This document shows positions 11,188 to 20,345 of a DNA stretch of 64,000 bases, one piece after another. The position numbers were made by a program, and so were the translations under genes. Source of the stretch: Fasciola hepatica (Eukaryota > Platyhelminthes > Trematoda > Plagiorchiida > Fasciolidae); the NCBI GenBank assembly GCA_948099385.1, contig CANUEZ040000002.1:2238001-2302000 (forward strand), written 5' to 3'. Positions within the stretch are counted from its first letter, which is position 1; every line of letters begins with the position of its first letter. The notes under the pieces were generated by a model that worked only from the letters and a program-made list of their open reading frames with translations, searched no databases and had not been told where the DNA came from.

Positions 11188-13113
11188 TAAATCGAATAAC
11201 CGCTCTGAGCAACCTAGGCTCAATTAGACCCGCATAGGGTTGGCCCCACCGCTGCAGCAATTACGAAACTCAGCGGTTCATCCATACGATCTAGGACACA
11301 AAAACAGTCCCAACTTTTTGCCATCAACTTCTTCCTCCTGAAATATGCAACCCTGTGGAATAAACTCCCAGCTGAAGTCCGTTCCGTAGATTCCCTAATT
11401 ATGTTTAAGTCTGGACTACACGTAGCTCTGGACATCCAAAAACTGATCGCTCTTACGAATCCTTATATGTCTTTTGATAGAGCTTATGAGGAAAACGCTG
11501 GATACTAACCTGAACCCTTGAGAATCTAGGATGTGCCACACCATACGCCGCAGTTGCCATCACCTAAGCGTAAACCTAACAGTTTACAATGCCTAAACAG
11601 AATAATTACCTCTAATCTATAACCACTGTCACCCCAATAGTTCCTTCTACTTGGACTCCTCAGAAACTACTCAGTATAGAACAACCACTATACCGAAAGA
11701 GACAGTAACAGCGTAGCGCCACGCAAACAGTATGATAGTCCTACTCGCTCTGTCTGTTATTTCAAACCTATCTTATCGCCTCGTGCCAAACTGCGTTCTG
11801 CGTAAGCAAACGGTATTGAAGGTTATCATTACTAACCACGGGCAAATCATAAATCCTTTGAAATGCATGCAGCTACCAAGCCTGTGTACGCAACTTCATC
11901 AGCCTGCAGAAGTATAGCTCAAATCCACTGCGAGCCTATTTTACCCATGCCCCACTCACATAGATCTAACCAATCCACTGTTTATTGTCTTCACATATTA
12001 TCATAACCCACAGCTGGAACCACGTCCAGACTGCAATCTCCCTTTATTTCAGGTCGTTGTCTCCCACTATCTCAGTCGCCAAATTGGCTAACCAAGGAGG
12101 CCGCTTTGACTCGTACGGACAGAGACTCAAGTGGAACCTACCATGGCAACTGGGACAGAAATCCAACCACACAACAGGAGATACCCTCAATTGCTTATCA
12201 GATCGTTCAGCATTTTCTAACGCAACCAACACGAATTCCAGCTCACGCGCATGCCGCTAATATACAGCCACACTCGGCTGATTGACTGACACATACTTTG
12301 CCCTTCCAGATGAAACTTACGCATTCGATGCAGTACGTTACTAGAATAGCACTGAAGGCAAATGCGTCATCACATACATATATATTTGTCATTGAGGCAG
12401 CATAACGCTGAAGTCCATGCGAAGATTTTCCCACTTTATTATCCGTTAACACAGGTTATCTTTTCTCCGAACCGTAGCCGGCTGGAATTTGACTCTCCAT
12501 TTCTCGAAGACCCTCCAGTTGCGCTTTCTCATTTCTGAATAGTACATGTTACTGGCCCTGAATCTAAACTCACCTTTTTATGGACTGCTGTTTCTCCCAC
12601 ATCCACCGGTGTTCACTTTCACAAAACTGGCCTCAGGTCCCCCTGCTTCAAATCTCATTCCGTTTACAGAACTCCGGTAAATCCGTCATTCAGGGTCTGC
12701 ATTGTCTTCATGGATCGCTATCCTCTTCGCATGCGTCGATTTTCCACCTTTTTTTTCTTGTTCAAAATTTATTCCATCTGCAGAACCTCAGTTGGCCTCT
12801 GGTTTCCTGGGCTTGCATCATTCTTGTTAATAATGCCTCCTTAGCACTGCGCTAACGATTTTCTCGATATCTCCACCGCGCACCACTGCCTGATCCGGAT
12901 TCGAAACCGGTTTAAAACTGCCGCGCAAACCATTATCAGAATGGTCCATTCAAACTTTTCCTGTCATTGTTTTTTCATCTCTAATACTCTCGACTATCAT
13001 ACTTAGAATATGTGAACATTTCATCTTATTGAGTAACATGTACACCATGATCATGCTTTAACGCGTGCGTCTCGACCATGGCCGAGAAATATACCAATAT
13101 TATTATTATTATT
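11188..13113 (+). other. LINE P 3' UTR and (ATT)n tail
   Basis: A non-coding region of about 1.9 kb. Its first part carries a diverged second copy of the ORF2 C-terminus (11221-11508, separate entry). From 12066 it matches the nested fragment at 6202-7257. Near the end lies a short hairpin (TCTCG 13070-13074 with CGAGA 13083-13087), then the (ATT)n run. Apart from these I see nothing functional. Confidence 0.75.
11221..11508 (+). pseudogene. Diverged second copy of an ORF2 C-terminal segment in the LINE P 3' UTR
   Basis: A 95-codon open stretch in the same frame as ORF2, separated from it by stop codons, and ending in GY then TAA exactly as ORF2 does. It shares NFF, KYA-LWNKLP, NPY and a terminal GY with ORF2 residues encoded at about 10900-11187. 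Elsewhere it differs strongly, so it is no recent tandem duplication. It probably comes from the tail of a related LINE, which would make the 3' end chimeric. It has no start codon and is unlikely to be translated. Confidence 0.7.
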
Positions 13114-14089
13114 AAATAATGTTCTCCGACGATTACTACGACTAAAAGAACGCTTCATTCGAGACCAGAATCTGTGGGAACGATACGCGGATTTGATGAA
13201 GCTAAACAAGGCCCTCGGTTACGTTGAAAAGGTGCCTGTTAACACCGACAGCAAAAGGGGTATCTGGTATCTGCCTCACCACCCGGCTATCAACCCCAAG
13301 AAACCCAATAAACTGCGGGTGGTTTTCGACTGTGCGGCCAAGTTCCAGGGCAAGTCGTTTAACGATCGCCTACTACAGGGGCCTGACTGGACCACACCAC
13401 TGATCGATGTTTTGTGCCGTTTCCGAGTGGGTAAAGTGGCTTTGTCTGCCGACATTAGGGAAATGTTCCATCAGGTGAAGATTCCGGTGGGAGAACGAGA
13501 TGCTTTGCGTTTCCTGTGGTGGGAAGGGAACGACCGGGACAACGCAGTGGTGAATTATAGGATGACCGTCCACCCCTTCGGAGCCATATCGTCACCATTT
13601 TGTGCCAACTACGCCCTCCGAGAATCAGCGAACAAACATGGCGATCTAGTACATCGGACGGTGGTAGAAAGCGTCAGCAGGAACTTCTACGTCGACGACT
13701 ACCTTGGGTCATTCGATGATGTGGAATCAGCTCTAGAGCAGTTCAGGGGTCTGACGAGATTGCTGGAAGAGGGCGGCTTCCATCTAACTAAATGGATATC
13801 GAACGCTTCAGAAGGGCTGAAGGTCATCCCGTATCACGAAAAGGCCGAAAGGGTAAGAGATTTGGACAGCTCTCCACTTCCTATCGAGCGCACCTTAGGG
13901 ATACAATGGGAAGCGGAAACGGACGATTTTGTTTTCGAGCTAAACGTTCCCGAGCTGCCAATAACCCGTCGTGGCATACTATCTGCCGTCTCAAGTTTGT
14001 TCGACCCGCTCGGTTTCGTCTCACCATGGCTGCTACCCGGAAAGATCTTGCTGCAGCGGCTGTGCCGTAAGAAAGTTGATTGGAACTAG
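13114..14089 (+). pseudogene. BEL1 pol right arm: reverse transcriptase (second copy)
   Basis: It enters mid-frame at the LINE junction and runs through the reverse transcriptase (YVDD near 13688) and the Pao-specific region to the TAG at 14087-14089. It is nearly identical to 3005-3980. No start codon belongs to it: the ATG at 13190 follows an ordinary mid-protein position. The shared TAG shows that the stop existed before duplication. Confidence 0.85.
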
Positions 14090-15264
14090 TTACTGGACCG
14101 GGGGGACCGGTTGGACTGGGAAGAATTTTTGAACACCTTGAAGAAATTAGGGGACATAAGAATCCCACGACGTTTGACTCCTGGCCATACGACACGGACT
14201 GGAGAACTACATGCCTTTTCCGGTGCATCCGAAGTCGGTTATGGAGCTGTGGTGTACGAACGATGGTGCGCAGGAGATGGACAATATACCACGAGGATCC
14301 TGTTCGCCAAAGCCCGCGTTGCTCCACTGGAGTCGGTCTCAGTCCCACGCCTTGAACTCAACGCAGCCGTGTTGGCAGTCAGGGTGGTGCAAGCTGTGAA
14401 GAGATGTTTCGATCTCTACATTTGGTCGGTGAGCTTCTGGACGGATTCAACGATAGTACTTCACTATATCAACAACGTCCGGAGCCGGTTTAGTACTTTC
14501 GTTGCTAACCGGCTCACGATTATCCACGACGAATCAGCCACGAACCAGTGGAATCATGTCAGGTCTGGCGATAATCCGGCCTACCTGTGCTCCCGAGGTG
14601 CGACCAACTTCAGGCAACTAAACACGTGGACGAGAGGGCCAAACTTCCTGCACTTGCCCAAACGGGAGTGGCCCGTGTTCGAATTAAAACCCCCTACGGA
14701 ATTGGAACTGGAGATCAAAGGCGTAGTGATGGTGGCCAACGTCGTCGAAGCGACATCCATTCTATTGCGGCTGGTCAGGTTTTCTTCCTGGATGAAGACG
14801 CTTCGTTCGCTTGTTTCGTTAACCAGGTTCAAGAGAAATTTACTAGTCGTGAAAGGGCTACGGCCCTCAGGCCGGATACGGGTCGGCCCGATAGGTCCCG
14901 ATGAGTTACAAGCTGCAGAGTACGATATTTTCAGAATGATACAACGCGAGGCTTTCGCCCGAGAACTCAAGAGGGCGGAAGAAGTGGGGCCGACCAATAA
15001 AGACATGCCATCTCCAAGAGGCGAGCTGAAGCGTTTAAACCCCAAAATCATCAACGGACTGCTGAGGGTGGATGGTAGGCTGACCAACGCCCACCTGAAC
15101 TTCGACACAAATTATCCTATGCTGCTGCCTGCGAGATAACCTGTAGTAGAGCTAATGATCCAACACGTCCACGCCGTGGAGGGACATGGAGGGGTAAGTC
15201 ACGTGACGAGCGTCATCCGAAAGCGCCTTTGGTTGTTGAGAGGACGAGAGACAGTGAAACGCGT
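13114..15264 (+). repeat. Right copy of the 2,151-bp direct duplication flanking LINE P
   Basis: It begins at AAATAATG, directly after the (ATT)n tail, and matches 3005-5155. The target bases AATAAT could have paired with the ATT-repeat tail during priming. Visible differences from the left copy number about ten, far fewer than separate the BEL1 LTRs. The duplication is therefore much younger than the BEL1 insertion. Confidence 0.9.
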
Positions 15265-15690
15265 AATCCGACGGTGTGTGCAATGCAGGAGACGCAATGC
15301 CACAGCAGGCAAACAACTTATGACCCCACTACCAGAATGCAGGGTGACTACGGGCTGGTGGCCGTTCAGTGACACCGGGTTGGACTATTTCGGGCCCTTG
15401 TGGATCAAGTGCGGGAAAAGATTAGAAAAGCGATACGTATGTATCATGACGTGCATGAAGTCACGTGCGGTACACCTAGAAGTCGCACATTCGATGACGA
15501 CCGATTCGTTTCTACGGGCCTTGCAAAGATTTATCAACCGAAGAGGCGTACCGGCTGACATATACTCAGATAATGGGTCGAACTTTGTAGGCGCTCACTG
15601 GAAATTGCAGCGTTGGCTTAAGAACGTAAACAGGGACGAACTGCAAGATCGAACCGTGGCCTACGGCATACGCTGGCATTTAAACCCTCT
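14090..15690 (+). pseudogene. BEL1 pol right arm: RNase H and integrase core
   Basis: Same frame as the segment before. It includes RNase H with the FSGAS change (about 14216), a TAA at 15137-15139, the H2C2-type zinc-binding region of integrase (HVHAVEGH, then CVQC near 15280), and the catalytic core with DTGLDYFGP (about 15370) and [10 protein letters not shown] (about 15570). These supply the two Asp residues of the DDE triad. A frameshift near 15690 ends the frame before the third acidic residue. This is the only complete view of the BEL1 integrase, because the left arm stops at the LINE. Confidence 0.85.
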
Positions 15691-16277
15691 CACAGGCCAG
15701 CCACCGAAGCGGCGTATGGAAAAGCATGATCCGGTCCGCCAGACGGATACTGCTGTCAATCATGGAGCAGCAACCGCCCGACGACGAGACGCTGAACACC
15801 GTCATGACTGAGGTGGAGCGAATCCTGAACAACCGCCCTCTGGTTCCAGTAACGAACGGCGACCCGACCCACCTGGCGCTCACCCCGAACGACTCATTGA
15901 TGTTAAGATCGAACGAGGGTTTCCAAGGGCCGGTAAACCTCCACGGGAGCTACCTCCACGGATGAAAGCAAGCGAACTATCTGGTCAAGGTCTTCTGGAG
16001 GCGATGGCTACGGGAGTACCTACCGGCTTTGCAGACTCGACAGAAGTGGCTGGCCAAAACAAGACCATTCAAAGTTGGGGACGTGGTTATGATCGCCGAC
16101 GAACGCGCACATTTCAGCACTTGGTCTTTGGGAGTAGTTACGGAAACCATCAAAGGCACTGACGGAATGATAAGAGCAGTGAAGGTGAAGACAGCTAATT
16201 GAGTGCTCATTCGTGACATACGCAGTATTACCCTACTCGAGGGCGAAGACGGAGGAGCTGATAACCGTGAGGCCTAA
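15691..16277 (+). pseudogene. BEL1 integrase C-terminal part, frameshifted
   Basis: This continues integrase in a different frame. The position of the third catalytic acid reads GVWKS where BEL4 has an E after the W (complement near 54905), so the glutamate appears to be replaced by lysine. In-frame stops follow at 15963-15965 (TGA, where three other copies read W after HG) and 16198-16200 (TGA). The end matches the integrase C-terminal domain of Pao elements, with KVGDVVMIADE and a RDIRSI-LLEGE tail, and closes at TAA 16275-16277. Confidence 0.8.
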
Positions 16278-16971
16278 TGAACCTTTTCACACTAGTCATC
16301 GACGTGGATAAAGAAACACCATATATACTACACGGTCTCCGTCAAACATGGTATAGTGCTCGCGGTCTTTCGTTGACATTACAGAAGGTTCTTTCCGATA
16401 TGTGGTGATGAATGCGATCTCATTGTACATCCCGATTCATACACACATGTACGACGCACTCTACATCCCGTAAACCCATCAAACACGTGACAGTGTTCGT
16501 TGTTTTGCTTTTTTTTGACGTTACCGAATGCCCCTTGCATATGTGGAAGTAGCGGAGCTCAGGTCACGGACACATGCTACATTTTACTCGTTCCCTTGCC
16601 ACACGGTCTTTTGTTGACATTGCAGAAAGTCCTCCTTTGATGTGTAGTCATACCTGTGATTTCATTGTACACCCCGGCACGCACACACACACACACACAC
16701 TCAAGCACATACATCCAGGACCGGACGGCCTTTTAAGAGGACAACATCTAAGTGATCCTTCACGCCCGCCATCGGTCATTTGATCTCGTGGAAGATGTAG
16801 ACTAGCCTCACGTCTATGTAGCCAATGGGTTAGGTGCGACCAGTAGTAGAACGCTGACGACGAGCATTAGACGCGCGCACTGACAGCAGGGCCTAGGCAG
16901 GTAGGAAGAATAAGTACCTTTATACCGAACCTTTGACTCTGCTAAGGATCCAGGAGGATTTTGGTGGGCGG
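16278..16971 (+). other. BEL1 3' untranslated region with CA microsatellite
   Basis: A 694-bp non-coding stretch between the pol stop and the 3' LTR. It holds a (CA)n run at about 16680-16700. Its last 158 bp repeat at the start of the window. BEL3 and BEL4 have counterparts with GT/CA-rich tracts. The purine-rich run before 16972 is the likely polypurine tract. No coding is seen. Confidence 0.75.
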
Positions 16972-17346
16972 TGTAACAGCCGGTCGTGGAAAATCCCCCT
17001 ATTTCCCTCGCGATTCAGTGTTTTTCCCAACATCACTCATTTGCCTACACCGTTTACTTGTCTTTACGAACTGGTTGTTTTTCCGGACCAATTGTTGTTT
17101 GTTCGCGCCCACAGCAATACTTTGGCACATCCTTGTTCAGGACCTGCGTGACGCACGTGCTGTTTGCTCACACGCTGCTATTCGGTTTCTCGTTGTTGAG
17201 ACTTTGTGATCGTATTTTGAGGTTTGTATATTTTTTATGTCATTGTTCATGTAATAATCTAGTATTGTAGGATATCACGGATAATCGTTTTTTGATTTCG
17301 GGATCCGTTGCGAATTTGGCCACGCATTGTTTAGGCGTTCGTTACA
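16972..17346 (+). repeat. BEL1 3' LTR
   Basis: A 375-bp LTR from TGTAACAGCC to GTTACA. It differs from the 5' LTR at some 16-18 visible positions. It is followed by the right-hand ACTGG target duplication at 17347-17351. Confidence 0.9.
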
Positions 17347-17432
17347 ACTGGTGTGAATACCACCGAAGGAATTCCGGACGCTCGATTGGCCGTGGCCAAC
17401 TCGAACTTAACTGAACTGAACTGACTTTGTTT
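17347..17432 (+). repeat. Right half of the LINE Z 3' end split by BEL1
   Basis: It contains the conserved block CGAAGGAATTCCGG and the tail with GAACT repeats also seen at 30025-30106 (plus strand) and 27847-27945 (minus strand). Together with 537-552 it rebuilds a continuous LINE Z 3' end, which independently confirms the BEL1 boundaries. Confidence 0.8.
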
Positions 17433-17449
17433 GGCTGGTGAGTACCTGG

Positions 17450-17825
17450 TGTAACAACCGGTCGTGGAAAATCCCCTGCCAAATGCATTGCAGTTCCATG
17501 CTTCCTTAACACTACTCACTCGTTTACAATATTGGCTTGTTTTATGCACTGTGTGTTTGTACGAACCAACGTTTATTTGTTTGCGCCCAGCACGCTGCTT
17601 CGTCATATCCTTGTTCTGGACCTGCGTGACGCGCGTGCTTCTCTCTCGCAAGCCGCAATTCGGCCCTCATTTTTTGAGTCATTGTGATCGCATGATTGAA
17701 GTTCGTATCTGTTTCGTGTCATTGTTTATCCAATAATCTAGTGTCGTATAACTTCACGGATAATCACTTTCTGACTTCCGGATCCGTTGCGAATTCGGCT
17801 AAGCATTGCTCAAAGGTGTCTTACA
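17450..17825 (+). repeat. BEL2 5' LTR (BEL-I LTR copy D)
   Basis: A 376-bp LTR from TGTAACAACC to CTTACA. Its closest match in the window is not BEL1 but the minus-strand LTR at 53527-53902 (roughly 96% by eye), suggesting that these two may once have been partners. The preceding bases CCTGG are a possible target duplication. Confidence 0.85.
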
Positions 17826-19192
17826 CTGCTCAATTGATCAATTTGGATCGAGAAAATAAGCAACGTGGCAAGAAAAGGATGGAGGCTATCGGAATCTAGA
17901 CAGGAAATAATACGGCTAGTCACTGGGTGGGTACTTTTGATTCTTTAGTTAGTGATAGGTCACCTAGTCCTGTCAGTGCTAGCTCACGTGTTACTAAGGG
18001 TGATATGGATTGCAGGGATGTCGATATATTTAGGTTGAGGATATTAGAGCTGGAACAAAAACTGCTTCCGGCTAGGAAGCAGGCCTGGGAAGCAGAAGAG
18101 GAGCGTAGACAGAACGAGCTTGGGCAGAAGGCAAACGACTACGACCTATCCGACAGATCGGGATAAATGACAATGGAAAACTCTGCCCCGGTAGCCGAAT
18201 ATAAAACATCAACACAACCAACAATCGATCTGCCAGGAGTAGAGCTGACGGTTTTCGACGGACGATCTGAGCACTACTGCAAGTTTATCGGGCATTTCGA
18301 AACTTTCGTCGAAAACGAAACAACCAACCCCGGGCAAAGGCTTCTGTACCTGACTCACTACTGTCGAGGCCGAGCAAGAGAAGCTATCGATGGGTGTGCC
18401 ATGCTCTACCCGGAACAAGGCTACATACGAGCAAGGAAGATTTTGGGGACCTGCTCAGCCAGTTATTCAGGGTGGCTCTTAATCTAATAGAGGGCTTATG
18501 GTAGGGGCCAAAAGAATAGAGGGCGAAGTCTATGTAATGACCGACCTATTGATCAAGATGCGGGACCGCTCAATAGCCCTTGACTATTTACGTTACAGGG
18601 ATGACCTCAACGCAGTGCGTACATTGGAGGGCTTTGTCTGCCACCTCTCTCCCGAGCTACAACGTCGGTGGGCGGAAGAGGCGCAATGTATAAGCCGGAG
18701 CCGCAGTGAAGCTAACTTCGAAGATTTGACCAAACACTGAATCAGGCAAATCATGGCGGTCGATCGTAGATTTGGCCGACTCATTCGGGGCAGCAATCGA
18801 GTAAACAAACCTGGCACCAGTCAGGTTCAGGCCACGGCACAGGAACATCCGAAATATCAGCCTTGGACCAATGCACACGCCATTTCACGCAAGACTATTG
18901 CACATCCAAGTTGCAGGTCCTTCGAAGCCAGCCATGGGCTGCTAGAATGCCTTGAATTTCGTCAGGGCCACGATAGACGAAAGTTGGGGGGTGGCGAGGA
19001 TGACAGGGGCTTGCTTCGTCTGCCTTAAAAACACACATCGGGAGGCAGCTTGCCGAACGAGAACCAGATGTGTTCACGAGGGTTGCTCGGGCATACAAAA
19101 TCGACTGTTACTCCAGGCGAGAGAAACTACATCAGAGCCGAACACCAAGCCCAGTGTTGTTTGTTCAACAACGTGGTCTACCACTAAACCAG
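17826..19192 (+). pseudogene. BEL2 gag and start of protease region
   Basis: Homologous to the first third of BEL1 gag-pol but broken by several stops and frameshifts (breaks near 18166, 18480, 18740 and 19028). Recognisable parts are the coiled-coil leader, the gag domain with LTVFDGR (about 18247) and TNPGQRLLYLTHYCRGRARE, and the zinc knuckle CFVCLKNTHREAAC (about 19012). It ends abruptly at ACCAG (19188-19192), where a BEL-II LTR begins. The protease active site is missing from this copy. Confidence 0.8.
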
Positions 19193-19576
19193 TGCAACGT
19201 ACATGCGTGGAAATCCTCCCTAGCCGTTTTCATATACTTGTATGGTTGAGACTATGTTTCTTATTTTATTGACCCTTGAACAAGTACAACAGGCATCAAT
19301 CACTACACTTCAACATTTGTTCATATTTCGCTCACGTGAAGTGGCATAATTTTGATTCGAACTTGGACTGCCGTGACGGTGCTACCTGACATTGGCATTT
19401 GTTGAACTCTGGTCCGCGTTGTTTGACGTTGTGGCCGTACAGTTGAGGTTTGTACATATTTATATGCGTGTAACTTGTTAATCCAGTACCGTAGAAACTA
19501 CGAATCAATCTTGTTCTGGTTTTGGGATTTGTTCTGAATTGGCCACGCGTTGCTCACAGTCGGAATAACCGTTACC
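19193..19576 (+). repeat. BEL-II LTR inside BEL2
   Basis: A 384-bp LTR of the second BEL family (TGCAAC to GTTACC), matching 35653-36036, 42181-42564 and the complement of 58198-58580. The left flank ACCAG is the 5-bp target duplication, which recurs beside the 58198 LTR rather than on this LTR's right. On the right, sequence equivalent to BEL1 position about 4616 follows, so about 2.3 kb of pol is missing. It is not a simple solo LTR. Confidence 0.85.
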
Positions 19577-20345
19577 GTGATGATGGATACATTCGCCGAA
19601 CAGACATTTATTCTGTCATCATTAGTCAGGTTTTCCCCTGGACGAAAAAGCTCCGCTAATATGTGTGGATGGTTAGGTTCAGGAGTCATTTGCTAGTCAT
19701 GGAAGATATCCGCCCACCAGCCGCGTACGACTGGGTCCAATAAAACCCGATGAACTACGAGCCGCAGAACACGATATATTCAAGGTGATACAACGGGAGG
19801 CTTTCGCCCGAGAATTCGAGAGGGCCGAAGGGGCGGAACCAATCGACAAAAGAATATCCTCTACCCAAGGCATCTTGAAGCGCTCAAACCCCAAAACTCA
19901 TTTATGGTCTACTGCGCGTAGATGGTAAGTTGACCAACTCCCTACCGAGTTTTGATGAGAAATATCCCATACTGCTACCGGCTCGACAACCTGTGATAGA
20001 ACTAGAGATTCAACACATTCAAGCCATAGAGGCGCATGCAGAGGAAAGTTGCGTGACGGGCGTCATCCGAAAGCACCTTTGGTTGCTGAGAGGAGGAGCG
20101 ACTGGAAAACACGTAATCCAACATTGTGTTCAGAGCAGGAGAAGCGACGCCGTAGCGAGCGAACAACACACAGCTCCGCTGCCAGAAGGTACAGTGACTT
20201 CGGGTTGGTGGATGTTCATTGACACCGGGCCGGACTATTTCGGGCTTTATGGATCAAGTGCGGAAAGAGGTTGGAAAAACTGTACGGGTTTTCCCCGAAG
20301 TGCATGAAGTCATGCGTGGTACACTTAGAAGTCATGAGAACAGAG
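19577..20345 (+). pseudogene. BEL2 pol fragment: RNase H end to integrase
   Basis: Heavily decayed coding equivalent to BEL1 4616-5155 and on into integrase. Visible remnants include the segment before the integrase zinc domain (about 19760-19900), LLPARQPVIELE (about 19970) and the zinc-binding region with CVQSRRS in place of CVQCRRR. Many stops and frameshifts are present. It differs from BEL4 at about one position in five, while the LTRs D and E differ far less. This part may therefore come from another copy. It ends where the PLE begins. Confidence 0.7.

Larger units (their letters stand above)
5156..13113 (+). mobile_element. LINE P: near full-length CR1-like non-LTR retrotransposon
   Basis: It contains, in order, a 5' UTR, ORF1, ORF2 with endonuclease and reverse transcriptase, and a long 3' UTR ending in (ATT)n at 13094-13113. 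Removing a nested 1,056-bp fragment (6202-7257) leaves about 6.9 kb. The ORF2 architecture, the FADD box and the non-poly(A) microsatellite tail point to the CR1/L2 group; the exact clade is inferred. Its closest relative in the window is LINE W on the minus strand, with the same two-ORF plan and an (ATT)n tail. ORF2 has only two stops, so the copy is fairly young. Confidence 0.85.
553..17346 (+). mobile_element. BEL1: BEL/Pao LTR retrotransposon (BEL-I) interrupted by LINE P
   Basis: Complete by its ends: 5' LTR 553-927, internal region, 3' LTR 16972-17346, and a 5-bp ACTGG duplication on both sides. The LTRs differ at roughly 4-5% of positions by eye, so the insertion is not new. Internal order is gag, aspartic protease, reverse transcriptase, RNase H and integrase, as in BEL/Pao. 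LINE P (5156-13113) interrupts pol, and 2,151 bp of pol occur on both sides of it. Premature stops, an integrase frameshift and altered catalytic residues make it non-autonomous. Confidence 0.9.

Noticed and set aside
16680..16700. CA run as a regulatory element
   Set aside because: Simple microsatellite in the BEL1 3' UTR; similar tracts in other copies vary in composition.
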